NCBI RefSeq assembly: GCF_001189845.1
Contig: NZ_LFLZ01000002.1
Location: 268,138 to 332,137 of the forward strand
DNA from: Bradyrhizobium tropiciagri
GTDB lineage: Bacteria; Pseudomonadota; Alphaproteobacteria; Rhizobiales; Xanthobacteraceae
DNA length: 64,000 bases
Direction of reading: 5' to 3'
In this document: in pieces, positions 53,516-62,054 of the stretch
Layout: each line of letters begins with the position of its first letter
How positions within the stretch are numbered: position 1 is the first letter of the stretch
The notes under the pieces: generated by a model
What the model was told of the DNA's origin: nothing
Seen by the model: only the letters and a program-made list of their open reading frames with translations
Database searches by the model: none
Made by a program: the position numbers and the translations under genes

Positions 53516-54497
53516 CGCGTCCGCCAACCCGCTCAACCCTGTCCGTTTCGACCGCGCGCAGATAGTCCAACATCAGGCGGCCGGTTGCGGACAGATGCGC
53601 GGCATCACGGACAACGATCTTCAGCTCGCGCCGTCCCCAATCGTCACGCAACGGGATCGCACGCAGGCCCATGCCGGCGCCGACGACCGCAAAGGCGCGG
53701 TCGGGAATCAGACCGAGCCCCATATTGGCCTGCACCATGCGGCAGACCGCATCGAAGCCGGGCACGTTGATGCGCAGCCGCATCGTCTTGCCGGCTTGGG
53801 TTGCCGCATATTGCGAGCGCAGATAGATCGAGCTCGCGGTGTGCAGCCCGATGTGGTCGAAATCGAGCGTCTCGGTGAACAGCAATTTCTCGCGGCCGGC
53901 CAACGGATGATCCGGCCGCATCACCACCACCAGATTGTCGTAACGATAATGAAAGGCCTCGAGCGCGCGGCTGTCGGCCTCGGCCGAGCAGATGCCGATC
54001 TCGGCTGCGCCCTCCTCGATGCCGCGGATCACCTGCCCGCTCGGCCGCTCCTGCAGATCGACGCGGAGCAGTTCGTGCGCCGCAAAGAACGCGGAGAGGT
54101 CCTCGGGGAGATACTGCACGATCGCCGAAAGGTTGGCGAGCATGCGGACATGGCCGCGCACGCCTTGCGAATATTCCGACAGCTCGACCGCGATCTTCTC
54201 GACATTGAGCAGCGTGACCCGGGCGTGATGCAGCAGCGCCTCGCCGGCCGGCGTCAGCGCCATGCCCTTGGCGAGCCGCTTGAACAGCGTGACGCCGAAC
54301 GCCAGCTCGAAATCGTTCATCCGCTTCGACACCGCCGAGGCCGCGATCCCCTCGCGCTGCGCGGCGCGGGTGAGGTTCTGCTCGTCGCAGACGGCGACGA
54401 ACAGGCGAAGCGTGGTCAGGTCCACCCGGCGGGTCAGCGCGGTCTCCGCGGGCGTCGCGGCGCGCGAAAGGTCTGTCACGATGGAGGAGATCGGCAT
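53508..54497 (-). CDS. LysR-family transcriptional regulator
   Basis: A 329-residue regulator if started at the ATG 54497 (the frame is open to 54569). Helix-turn-helix: NLTRAAQREGIAASAVSKRM, then the linker helix and a type-2 periplasmic-binding-fold effector domain (VVMRPDHPLAGREKLLFTET). It stands between the propeller gene and leuA without a divergent partner, so its target is not evident. Confidence 0.88.
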   Translation of the reverse strand: MPISSIVTDLSRAATPAETALTRRVDLTTLRLFVAVCDEQNLTRAAQREGIAASAVSKRMNDFELAFGVTLFKRLAKGMALTPAGEALLHHARVTLLNVEKIAVELSEYSQGVRGHVRMLANLSAIVQYLPEDLSAFFAAHELLRVDLQERPSGQVIRGIEEGAAEIGICSAEADSRALEAFHYRYDNLVVVMRPDHPLAGREKLLFTETLDFDHIGLHTASSIYLRSQYAATQAGKTMRLRINVPGFDAVCRMVQANMGLGLIPDRAFAVVGAGMGLRAIPLRDDWGRRELKIVVRDAAHLSATGRLMLDYLRAVETDRVERVGGRVG

Positions 54498-54711
54498 GGA
54501 CGGCGTCCCCGGGAAAGTCCGTAGGGTAGCGCCGGGGATGGCGCGGAAGATTCCAAAGCAGTGCAGCAAGGGATGAAATTGTTGGGATAAGATTCCAATG
54601 ATCCTGCAGAAAGACGCTTTTGATTCCAGTGCAAGGAAATGTAGGGCGGGTTAGCGAAGCGTAACCCGCCGCCGCCTTTGCGCGGAAGCATGCCGAATTA
54701 TGCTGCGCTAC

Positions 54712-54742
54712 AAAAAAACGCGGCGCCGAGGCGCCGCGTTTC
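54712..54742 (-). terminator. Rho-independent terminator of leuA
   Basis: On the minus strand AACGCGGCGC-CTCG-GCGCCGCGTT is a perfect ten-base stem with a four-base loop followed by seven T. It begins 24 bases after the leuA stop. Confidence 0.93.
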
Positions 54743-54765
54743 CAACTCTCGATCGCTCTTGCGGC

Positions 54766-56328
54766 TCAGCCCGCAGCCTTGCCCGGGACGACGTCGCGCT
54801 GGCGCTTCATCACGATCTTGTTCAGCGCGCCGAGATAGGCCTTTGCGGACGCGACCAGCGTGTCCGGATCGGCGGCGCGCGCGGTCATCGAGCGGCCCTC
54901 ATGCGCCAGACGCACCGAGACCTCGGCCTGCGCGTCGGTGCCCTCGGTCACCGCGTGGACCTGGTAGAGCTCCAGCTTGGCCTCGTGCGGCACCAGGCGC
55001 TTGATGCAGTTGAACACGGCATCGACCGGGCCGTTGCCCTCGGCTTCCTCGATCTTGATCTGGCCGTCGACGTCGAGCTTCATGGTCGCGCGCTGCGGAC
55101 CGTGGGTGCCGGCTATCACGGTCAGCGAGGTCAGCTTGATGCGGTCGTGGGCGGCCGCCATCTCCTGGTCGACCAGCGCCTCGATGTCCTCGTCGTAGAT
55201 GTCCTTCTTGCGGTCGGCCAAGGCCTTCATCCGCGTAAAGGCATCCTCCAGCTGGTTGGCGCCGAGCTTGTAGCCCATCTCCTCCAGCTTGTGGATGAAG
55301 GCGTGACGGCCGGAATGCTTGCCGAGCACCAGCGAGGACTGCTTCAGGCCGACCATCTCGGGCCGCATGATCTCGTAGGTCGAGGCATCCTTCAGCACGC
55401 CGTCCTGATGGATGCCGCTCTCATGGGCGAACGCGTTACGGCCGACGATCGCCTTGTTGTACTGCACCGGGAACGAGGTCGCGGCCGACACCACCTTCGA
55501 GGCGCGGGTCAGCTGCGTGGTGTCGATCTTGTTCCAGTACGGAAACTTGTCGTTCCGCACATTGATCGCCATCACGATCTCTTCCAGCGCGGCATTGCCG
55601 GCGCGCTCGCCGATGCCGTTGACGGTGCACTCGACCTGCCGCGCGCCGCCGACGATGCCGGCCAGCGAGTTCGCGACCGCCATGCCGAGGTCGTTGTGAC
55701 AATGCACCGAGAAGATCGCCTTGTCGGAGTTCGGCACCCGCTCGATCAAGGTCCGCATGAAGTGGGTGTATTCCTCCGGCACGGTGTAGCCGACGGTGTC
55801 GGGGATGTTGACCGTGGTGGCGCCGGCCTTGATCACGGCTTCGACGATCCGGCACAGATAGTCCATCTCGCTGCGCGTGCCGTCCTCGGCCGACCATTCG
55901 ACGTCGTCAATCTGGTTGCGGGCCCGGGCGACCATGGCCACCGAGGTTTCGATGACCTCGTCGGGGGTCTTGTTCAACTTCACGCGCATATGCAGCGGCG
56001 AGGTCGCGATCACGGTGTGGACGCGGCCGCGGCGCGCGAACTTCACGGCTTCGGCGCAGCGGTCGATGTCGGCCGGATGGGCGCGGGACAGGCCCGCGAT
56101 CACCGAGTTCTTGGAGCGACGAGCGATCTCGCTGACCGCCTGGAAGTCGCCTTCCGAGGTGATCGGGAAACCGGCCTCGATGACGTCGACGCCCATATCG
56201 TCCAGCAGTTCGGCGACCTCGAGCTTCTCCTCGAAGGTCATGGTGGCGCCGGGGCACTGCTCGCCGTCGCGCAAGGTGGTGTCGAAAATGATGACGCGGT
56301 CCTTCTCGGACTTGTTCGCGGTGGCCAT
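54766..56328 (-). CDS. leuA: 2-isopropylmalate synthase
   Basis: A 520-residue LeuA, first enzyme of leucine synthesis (acetyl-CoA + 2-oxoisovalerate). The DRE-TIM barrel signature IIFDTTLRDGEQCPGATMTF is at the start, the metal ligands are in FSVHCHNDLGMAVANSLAG, and the C-terminal ~140 residues form the leucine-binding regulatory domain (MKLDVDGQIKIEEAEGNGPV). ATG at 56328 with AAAGGA ten bases upstream. A leucine-rich leader peptide and hairpin upstream suggest transcription attenuation in addition to feedback inhibition. Confidence 0.95.
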   Translation of the reverse strand: MATANKSEKDRVIIFDTTLRDGEQCPGATMTFEEKLEVAELLDDMGVDVIEAGFPITSEGDFQAVSEIARRSKNSVIAGLSRAHPADIDRCAEAVKFARRGRVHTVIATSPLHMRVKLNKTPDEVIETSVAMVARARNQIDDVEWSAEDGTRSEMDYLCRIVEAVIKAGATTVNIPDTVGYTVPEEYTHFMRTLIERVPNSDKAIFSVHCHNDLGMAVANSLAGIVGGARQVECTVNGIGERAGNAALEEIVMAINVRNDKFPYWNKIDTTQLTRASKVVSAATSFPVQYNKAIVGRNAFAHESGIHQDGVLKDASTYEIMRPEMVGLKQSSLVLGKHSGRHAFIHKLEEMGYKLGANQLEDAFTRMKALADRKKDIYDEDIEALVDQEMAAAHDRIKLTSLTVIAGTHGPQRATMKLDVDGQIKIEEAEGNGPVDAVFNCIKRLVPHEAKLELYQVHAVTEGTDAQAEVSVRLAHEGRSMTARAADPDTLVASAKAYLGALNKIVMKRQRDVVPGKAAG

Positions 56329-56402
56329 GTCAGAAATTCCTTTAAGCTTTGCGCCCGTCATGTTGCTTGGGCGATTATCAGGGTCCGGTGATCTCGTACA
56401 AA

Positions 56403-56445
56403 CCCCTGAGTGCCCAGGCGCAGACGCCCAGCCGGCCCTCAGGGG
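56403..56445 (-). promoter_or_regulatory. Attenuator-type hairpin between leader peptide and leuA
   Basis: The arms CCCCTGAG (56403-56410) and CTCAGGGG (56438-56445) are perfectly complementary, with further pairing inside (GCCC/GGC). The stop codon of the leader peptide lies in the first arm, so a ribosome position would decide folding. Only TTTG follows on the leuA strand, a weak T-tract. Confidence 0.5.
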
Positions 56446-56555
56446 CAGGTAAGAAGCAGGCCGCCAATAAGGAGGGCGGGCGTCGCGGCCGGGATCGTGG
56501 CGGTAGCCTCAGCCACCTCCCCCGAAATCCCATCGATTTGGCCGCGAATCAGCAT
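56439..56555 (-). CDS. Putative leucine-rich leader peptide of leuA
   Basis: A 38-codon frame from the ATG at 56555, with AGGG eight bases upstream. Its end reads TPALLIGGLLLTCP followed by the stop: five Leu and one Ile within nine residues, 110 bases upstream of leuA. Leader peptides with clustered codons of the regulated amino acid are the hallmark of ribosome-mediated attenuation. I found no independent support for translation beyond the ribosome site and context. Confidence 0.5.
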   Translation of the reverse strand: MLIRGQIDGISGEVAEATATIPAATPALLIGGLLLTCP

Positions 56556-56991
56556 TGCCAGACCCTGTTGAGCGCCAAAACCCTCGGTCAAAACCATTGA
56601 CGGTTGGTTGCCGGGACGCGCTATGCGCCGTCGTTCTAGACGATTATAGCGAGCCGCCGCAATGGGTAAAGATGGTCAGAGGGGTTGACCTAACGTGGCG
56701 AGACAGCTTGGCGCATCAGGGACGCACAAGCGGTGGGGTCTCCTCCCCCTTGCGCGACTGCCGCAGCCGCGCGCGGCCAAATATCGCAAAACAACCCCAT
56801 GCAAAGGGGCTGGCGGCTGCCGGCGATCGACAAGGCAACTTGACGCGTCGGGCAACTCAGGGATACATTTCCAATATTCCGAAATCATTCAAGCGCCTCG
56901 CCTCGGACCCCGGCAAGGGGAAGCGAGCCCGACTCATGGGCTCGCCTCGCATCGGCTGGCGATGCAGCTACCTCGCCCAACACTCGACCCC
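56556..56991. other. Intergenic interval with a degenerate repeat-like stretch
   Basis: About 436 bases between the leuA leader and the Ada-like gene; it should hold the leuA promoter. Bases ~56775-56890 (CGCAAAACAACCCCATGCAA, CAACTTGACGCGTCGGGCAA) resemble a degenerate sequence I recall from Bradyrhizobium intergenic regions; no second copy is in this window. No gene is supported. Confidence 0.35.
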
Positions 56992-57561
56992 TCACCTCCG
57001 TCCGCGCGAAGACGCGCGCAGGCTCGACGGCGAGCGGCCGTAGAGGTCGGCGAAGGCGGCGTTGAAGCGGCGGACGCTGCCGAAGCCGGCGCGGAAGGCG
57101 ATCTCGGTCATCGCATCGTCGGTCGTGTCGATCAGGCGCTTGGCGCGCTGGACGCGGCGGGTGGTCGCGACCTGCTGCGGGCTCGCGCGGACATGGCGCT
57201 CGAACAGCCGCCCGAGGTGGCGCGAGGTGATGCCGAGCCGGTCGGCGAGTGCTGCGACCGAGCCGCGCTCGAGCGCGCCGCCGTCGATCAGCTTCAGCGC
57301 GCGCGCAACCGTGGAGCGCGTGCCGTTCCACGCCGGGCAGAACGGCGCGGTTTCGGGACGGCAGCGCAGGCATGGCCGATAGCCCGCCGCCTCGGCCGCG
57401 GCGGCAGTCGGGTAGTAGGTGACGTTGCGCGGCAGCGGGTGCTTCACCGGACAGACCGGGCGGCAATAGATCCGCGTGGTCTTCACCGCGGTGAAGAAGC
57501 GGCCGTCATAGCGCGCGTCGCGCCGCAGCCGCGCAGCGTTGCAGACCTCGAAGCTGAGCAT
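56992..57561 (-). CDS. adaA: Ada-like methylphosphotriester acceptor / AraC-type activator
   Basis: A 189-residue protein with an N-terminal Ada zinc domain (Cys33-x3-Cys37 and Cys64-x2-Cys67; the first is the methyl acceptor in Ada) and a C-terminal AraC helix-turn-helix pair (SVAALADRLGITSRHLGRLF and EIAFRAGFGSVRRFNAAF). It would sense methylated DNA phosphates and activate alkylation-repair genes. In relatives such proteins are often fused to an AlkA glycosylase, but here the chain ends after the DNA-binding part and no alkA follows. Confidence 0.87.
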   Translation of the reverse strand: MLSFEVCNAARLRRDARYDGRFFTAVKTTRIYCRPVCPVKHPLPRNVTYYPTAAAAEAAGYRPCLRCRPETAPFCPAWNGTRSTVARALKLIDGGALERGSVAALADRLGITSRHLGRLFERHVRASPQQVATTRRVQRAKRLIDTTDDAMTEIAFRAGFGSVRRFNAAFADLYGRSPSSLRASSRGRR

Positions 57562-57686
57562 GGCCGGACACTAGCGCATCGCGCGATCGAGGAAAGGGGG
57601 CGGCGGTGATGAGGTCCGATTCCGGCCAGCACGCCGCGCCGCGCCGGCCTAGATCGAGCCGATCGATCAACCCCGGAGACATCGCA

Positions 57687-58112
57687 ATGACCAGCCCGAC
57701 CAACAAGGACATCGTCCTCAACGCCTGGCAGACGTTCAGGACCCGCGACGCCAAGCTGATTGCCGCCGCATTCGCGCCGGATGCCGAATGGATCGCACCG
57801 GCCCGCAACGCCACCGCGGTCGCGCTCGATCACACCGATCACATGATCGGCGCAGAGGCGATCGCCCGCTTCATCTCGACCGAGATGCATCGCCTGTTCA
57901 CCGAGATCGACATCGCTTTCCGCGCCGTTCATGCCGACGGCGACAGCGTGATCGTCGAGGAGCGCATGCGCGCGACGCTGCCGGGCGGCCGATCCTACGA
58001 CAATGATTATTGCTTCGTGTTCGTGGTCGAGGCAGGCCGCATCAAGCAGGTGCGCGAATACATGGACACGCGCAAGGGCTGGCAGATGGTGTTCGGAGAA
58101 GCCGCGGCGTGA
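57687..58112 (+). CDS. SnoaL-like / NTF2-fold protein
   Basis: A 141-residue protein with GGAGA eight bases upstream of the ATG. The pattern VLNAWQTFRTRDAKLIAAAF, APDAEWIAPARNAT and YCFVFVVEAGRIKQVREYMD is typical of the SnoaL-like NTF2 fold (ketosteroid-isomerase-type cone). Such proteins serve as isomerases, hydrolases or binding proteins; the role here is unknown. Divergent from the Ada-like gene. Confidence 0.83.
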   Translation: MTSPTNKDIVLNAWQTFRTRDAKLIAAAFAPDAEWIAPARNATAVALDHTDHMIGAEAIARFISTEMHRLFTEIDIAFRAVHADGDSVIVEERMRATLPGGRSYDNDYCFVFVVEAGRIKQVREYMDTRKGWQMVFGEAAA

Positions 58113-58170
58113 AGCGTGCGCGCGGCGTCGGCGCTCCCGCGCAGTTGCGCACTCATGTCAGGGGCGCACC

Positions 58171-58352
58171 ACCGGAAGGGTTCCCTCCCCCCTTGCGGGG
58201 GAGGGTTAGGGAGAGGGGTGGCCACACGACGAGCTCTTTCGACCTGCGATTCAACAGCCGAGATTGCGATAGCTGTACTCTCACGATTATCTCGCCCGGG
58301 GCTCACCCCTCTCCCCAACCCTCCCCCGCAAGGGGGGAGGGAGCCGCCGAGG
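58171..58352. repeat. Palindromic intergenic repeat, upstream copy
   Basis: Starts ACCGGAAGGGTTCCCTCCCC and CTTGCGGGGGAGGGTTAGGG, ends CACCCCTCTCCCCAACCCTC then CCCCGCAAGGGGGGAGGG, so the two ends are inverted repeats of ~35 bases. The same element, with a different centre, is found at 60841-61030. It is part of the ~480-base interval before the gene at 58594; the rest of that interval shows nothing. Confidence 0.8.
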
Positions 58353-58593
58353 GTGCTCACGTCTGCTTTCGCGATCCCGATCGCTCCTCACATCGACAGT
58401 CGATGCCGGGGATCACGTCCAAGATGTGCTCGCGGCGAAACCCTTCCTACACCATGACATCAGGCATGATCTCGACCGGCGACAACCATCGCGCGTGCGC
58501 GGCCGCCGAAGTCAATCTTTGCTCAACAGGTTGCATCTAGGGTGCGGGCGGCGGCCGGGTGTTAAGGGCGCGACCTTGTTTGGTTAAGGAGAT

Positions 58594-60819
58594 ATGGGGA
58601 TCATGCCCGCGACGAACGTGGCCGTAGGGCCCAATCAGCGACAAGCCGGCTTCAATCTCTTCCTCGTCGGATTCCTGATCCTGTTCCTCGAACTGGCCTG
58701 CATCCGCTGGTTCTCGGCCAAGGTCGTGTTCCTGCAATTCTTCACCAACATCGTGCTGCTGGCGGCCTTCCTCGGCATGTCCTGCGGCTGCCTTGCCGCG
58801 CGGCGGAGCACCAACTGGCTTGCGCTGTTTCCCGGGCTCGCGCTCGTGACCTTCGCGGCGGTGGCCACGATCATGGTGCTGTATTTCCAATGGGGCGAGT
58901 TCGCGGTCGATGTCGGCCATCAGGCCTCGCCGCAGGAGGTGTTCTTCGGCACCGAGTATCGCAACCCGGATCTCGCTAAGTTCGTCGTGCCGATCGAGGC
59001 GATCGCCGGGCTGTTCTTCGTGCTGATCGCACTGATGTTCGTCGGCCTTGGCCAGACACTCGGCCGCGCCTTCGACGCCTATCCGAACCGCGTCGCCGGC
59101 TATTCGCTGAATATCGGCGGCAGCCTCGCGGGCATCGTGGGGTTCTCGCTGCTGTCGTTCGCGCAGGCGCCGCCGGCGGTCTGGTTCGGCATCAGCTGCG
59201 CTGGCATCGTCTATCTGCTCTACCAGGACAAGGCGCTGTCGATCCTGCGCCTCGTGACGATCATCTTCGTGGTCGGATTCACCGGATTCTACACCGATCG
59301 AACCGGCAACCATGACATCCGCTGGTCGCCCTATTACGCCGTCGACCTCAACAAGAAGAGCGGCGAGATCACCGTCAACAGCATCGGCCATCAGGAAATG
59401 ATGCCGTTCAGCGAACGCGGCTCGTCCTATTCGCTGATCCATTTGCTGCAGAAGCACAGCGGCGGCGCGCCGTTCAAGGACGTCATGATCATCGGCGCCG
59501 GCTCCGGCAACGACCTCGCGCACGCATTGCGCTTCGGCGTCGAGCGCGTCGATGCGGTCGAGATCGATCCCGCGATCCAGGACATCGGCATCCACAACCA
59601 TCCCGACAAGCCCTACCAGGATCCGCGGGTGGTGCCGCATCTCGACGACGGCCGGCATTTCCTGCGCACCACCGACCGCAAATACGATCTCGTGGTGTAT
59701 GCGCTGGTCGACTCGCTGATCCTGCACAGCGGCTACGCCAATATCCGTCTCGAAAGCTACCTGTTCACCGAACAGGCGTTCCAGGACGTCCGCCGCGTGC
59801 TGAAGCAGGACGGCATCTTCGTGATGTACAATTACTACCGCCAGGGCTGGATCGTGCAGCGCGTCGCCGAGATGGCCAAGCAGGTGTTCGGTTGCGATCC
59901 GCTGGTGCTGCCGCTGCCCTACAAGGAAACGCTGACGTCGTCCGAGGCGGTCGGCTTCACCACCATCATCGCGGGCTGCAATCCGCGTATCTCCACCGCG
60001 TTCCGCGACCGCGGCAAGTTCTGGCTGAACAGCCTTCCGCCGGAGAACCTGGCCGTCAACGGCTTCGACAAGCCGCAGGAAAAAGCGCAAGACAAGCAGG
60101 ACAAGGCTGCGCCCCAGCGCGGCGACTGGGTGCCGCTGGCGCCGGCCAAGCTGGTGGTCGACAATGACGGCGCCAAGCAATCGACCAGCGATGACTGGCC
60201 GTTCCTCTATGTCAGCGGTCGGCTGATCCCCGACCTCACCGTTCGCTCGATGATCCTGCTCGGCGTGCTCGGGCTTGGTCTCGTCTACCTGTTCAAGCCG
60301 AAGGGCGCCTGGCGGCCCAACAACCGGATGTTCTTCCTCGGCGCCGCCTTCATGCTGCTCGAGACCAAGGCGGTCGTGCAGATGGCGCTGCTGTTCGGCA
60401 GCACCTGGCTGGTCAACTCGGCGGTGTTCTTCACCGCGCTGCTGTTGATCCTCGCCGCCAATCTGTATGTGATCAAGGTGCCGTCCATCCGGCTGGTGCG
60501 GCACTATGCCGGGCTGCTGGCGCTGCTGGCGATCTCGGTGCTGGTGCCGCTCGACACGTTCCTGGCCGGCGGCATCGTCTGGCGCTACGTGATCCCGTGC
60601 GCGCTGGCGCTCGGACCGATGTTCTTCGCCGGCGTGATCTTCGCCCGTTCGTTCCGCGACGAAGCCAATCCCGACCAGGCGTTCGGATCCAACATCGCAG
60701 GCTCTGTGATCGGCGGCCTCGCCGAATCGTGCTCGACCCTGCTCGGCTTCCGGTATCTCCTTCTGGTGGCGATCGGCTTCTACCTCCTGTCGGCCTGGAT
60801 GCCGTCACGCAAGAGCTGA
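58594..60819 (+). CDS. Membrane-embedded spermidine-synthase-like (methyltransferase-fold) protein
   Basis: A 741-residue protein: about seven membrane segments (residues ~18-230), a soluble Rossmann domain (~275-480) and about five more membrane segments (~565-740). The soluble part has the nucleotide-binding loop GAGSGND (301-307), the acidic VEIDPAI (Glu323) and DDGRHFLR (Asp352), as in spermidine synthases. Catalytic competence as an aminopropyltransferase is not established for this membrane group. The ATG at 58594 lies only two bases from GGAG; the ATG at 58603 may be the true start. It is bracketed by two copies of the palindromic repeat. Confidence 0.8.
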   Translation: MGIMPATNVAVGPNQRQAGFNLFLVGFLILFLELACIRWFSAKVVFLQFFTNIVLLAAFLGMSCGCLAARRSTNWLALFPGLALVTFAAVATIMVLYFQWGEFAVDVGHQASPQEVFFGTEYRNPDLAKFVVPIEAIAGLFFVLIALMFVGLGQTLGRAFDAYPNRVAGYSLNIGGSLAGIVGFSLLSFAQAPPAVWFGISCAGIVYLLYQDKALSILRLVTIIFVVGFTGFYTDRTGNHDIRWSPYYAVDLNKKSGEITVNSIGHQEMMPFSERGSSYSLIHLLQKHSGGAPFKDVMIIGAGSGNDLAHALRFGVERVDAVEIDPAIQDIGIHNHPDKPYQDPRVVPHLDDGRHFLRTTDRKYDLVVYALVDSLILHSGYANIRLESYLFTEQAFQDVRRVLKQDGIFVMYNYYRQGWIVQRVAEMAKQVFGCDPLVLPLPYKETLTSSEAVGFTTIIAGCNPRISTAFRDRGKFWLNSLPPENLAVNGFDKPQEKAQDKQDKAAPQRGDWVPLAPAKLVVDNDGAKQSTSDDWPFLYVSGRLIPDLTVRSMILLGVLGLGLVYLFKPKGAWRPNNRMFFLGAAFMLLETKAVVQMALLFGSTWLVNSAVFFTALLLILAANLYVIKVPSIRLVRHYAGLLALLAISVLVPLDTFLAGGIVWRYVIPCALALGPMFFAGVIFARSFRDEANPDQAFGSNIAGSVIGGLAESCSTLLGFRYLLLVAIGFYLLSAWMPSRKS

Positions 60820-60840
60820 CCGCTGGGCGAGTAAGGGACG

Positions 60841-61030
60841 CAGCACCGGCAGGGTTCCCTCCCCCCTTGCGGGGGAGGGTTAGGGAGAGGGGTACCGCAC
60901 GGCGCACTCTCTCGATTCCTCTTTCGACAACGCGATCAAGATTGCGAAGGCAACGCTTCGGCTCGATCATCTCGCCCGGGGCGCACCCCTCTCCCCACCC
61001 TCCCCCGCAAGGGGGGAGGGAGCCTGACGG
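60841..61030. repeat. Palindromic intergenic repeat, downstream copy
   Basis: The ends are almost identical to the copy at 58171 (GGGTTCCCTCCCCCCTTGCG; CACCCCTCTCCCCACCCTCC), in the same orientation, while the middle differs. It can form a long hairpin and may terminate transcription between the convergent genes at 60819 and 61098. Confidence 0.8.
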
Positions 61031-61097
61031 GCGTGCCCACCTCACACGGCCCCTCGCTCACCCGCGAGCACAATGCAGCAGCGGAAAGAGTGCCGCA

Positions 61098-62054
61098 CTA
61101 CTTCTTCGCGGCCTCCTTTTTCGAAGCCGCCTTCTCCACCGCCCCGCCCTTGCCTTCCGCCTCCAGCGCCGCGCGGACGCGCTTGAATTCGCTGAGGTCG
61201 GCCTTGTCGACCTCGGGGAATTTCAGATCGAGCCTGTCGAGCGCACTCACGATGGTCGAGCCGATCACGGCGCGGGCGAACCATTTGTGATCGGCCGGCA
61301 CGATGTGCCACGGCGCGTCCTTGGTGGCGGTGTGGTGGATCATGTCCTGATAGGCCGCCTGGTATTTGGCCCATAGCTGCCGCTCGGAAATGTCGGCCAT
61401 CGAGAACTTCCAGTTCTTGGCCGGCTCCTCGAGCCGGTCGAGGAAGCGCTGGCGCTGCTCCTCCTTGGAGACGTGCAGGAAGAATTTCAGGATCATGGTG
61501 CCGTTGCGCGACAGATAGCGCTCGATCGCGGAGATATCCTCGAAGCGCTCGCGCCAGATGTTCTTGGTCACCAGCTTTTTCGGGATCTTCTGCTTGTCCA
61601 GCACCTCGGGATGCACCCGCACCACCAGGCACTCCTCGTAATAGGAGCGGTTGAAGATGCCGATGCGGCCGCGCTCCGGCAGCGCGATCATGGCGCGCCA
61701 CATGTAGTCGTGGTCGAGCTCCCGCGACGACGGCTGCTTGAAGGAGGAGACCTCGCAGCCCTGCGGATTGACGCCCTCGAACACGCTCTTGATCGCACTG
61801 TCCTTGCCCGCCGCGTCCATGCCCTGGAAGATCAGCAGCAGCGACCAGCGATCCTGGGCGTAGAGCTTCTCCTGGAAATCGTTGAGCCGCTTGCGGTTGG
61901 CATCGATGATCTTGCTGCCGGCGTCCTTGTCGATGCCGCCCTTCTCGGCGGTCGGGTACGACTTCAGGTGAAACTCACCACTCCCGTCGAAGCGGAACGG
62001 CGCGACGTAGGGTTTCAGTTCATCGGCGAGCGATGGGGACGGTTTGTTGCTCAT
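61098..62054 (-). CDS. ppk2: Polyphosphate kinase 2 family protein
   Basis: A 318-residue PPK2, phosphorylating nucleotides with polyphosphate (or the reverse). Walker A FQGMDAAGKDS (residues 77-86), the lid region and Walker B-like IFNRSYYEEC (133-142) are intact; SSFKQPSSRELDHDYMWR is the family's conserved loop. The Lys/Ala-rich C-terminus (AASKKEAAKK) is a tail outside the fold. The start overlaps the 3' end of livM by 35 bases, so it probably belongs to the same transcript. Confidence 0.93.
   Translation of the reverse strand: MSNKPSPSLADELKPYVAPFRFDGSGEFHLKSYPTAEKGGIDKDAGSKIIDANRKRLNDFQEKLYAQDRWSLLLIFQGMDAAGKDSAIKSVFEGVNPQGCEVSSFKQPSSRELDHDYMWRAMIALPERGRIGIFNRSYYEECLVVRVHPEVLDKQKIPKKLVTKNIWRERFEDISAIERYLSRNGTMILKFFLHVSKEEQRQRFLDRLEEPAKNWKFSMADISERQLWAKYQAAYQDMIHHTATKDAPWHIVPADHKWFARAVIGSTIVSALDRLDLKFPEVDKADLSEFKRVRAALEAEGKGGAVEKAASKKEAAKK

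Noticed and set aside
58537..60504. Open frame of 655 codons on the minus strand
   Set aside because: Antisense shadow of the membrane spermidine-synthase-like gene, with unnatural His/Asp/Arg composition.
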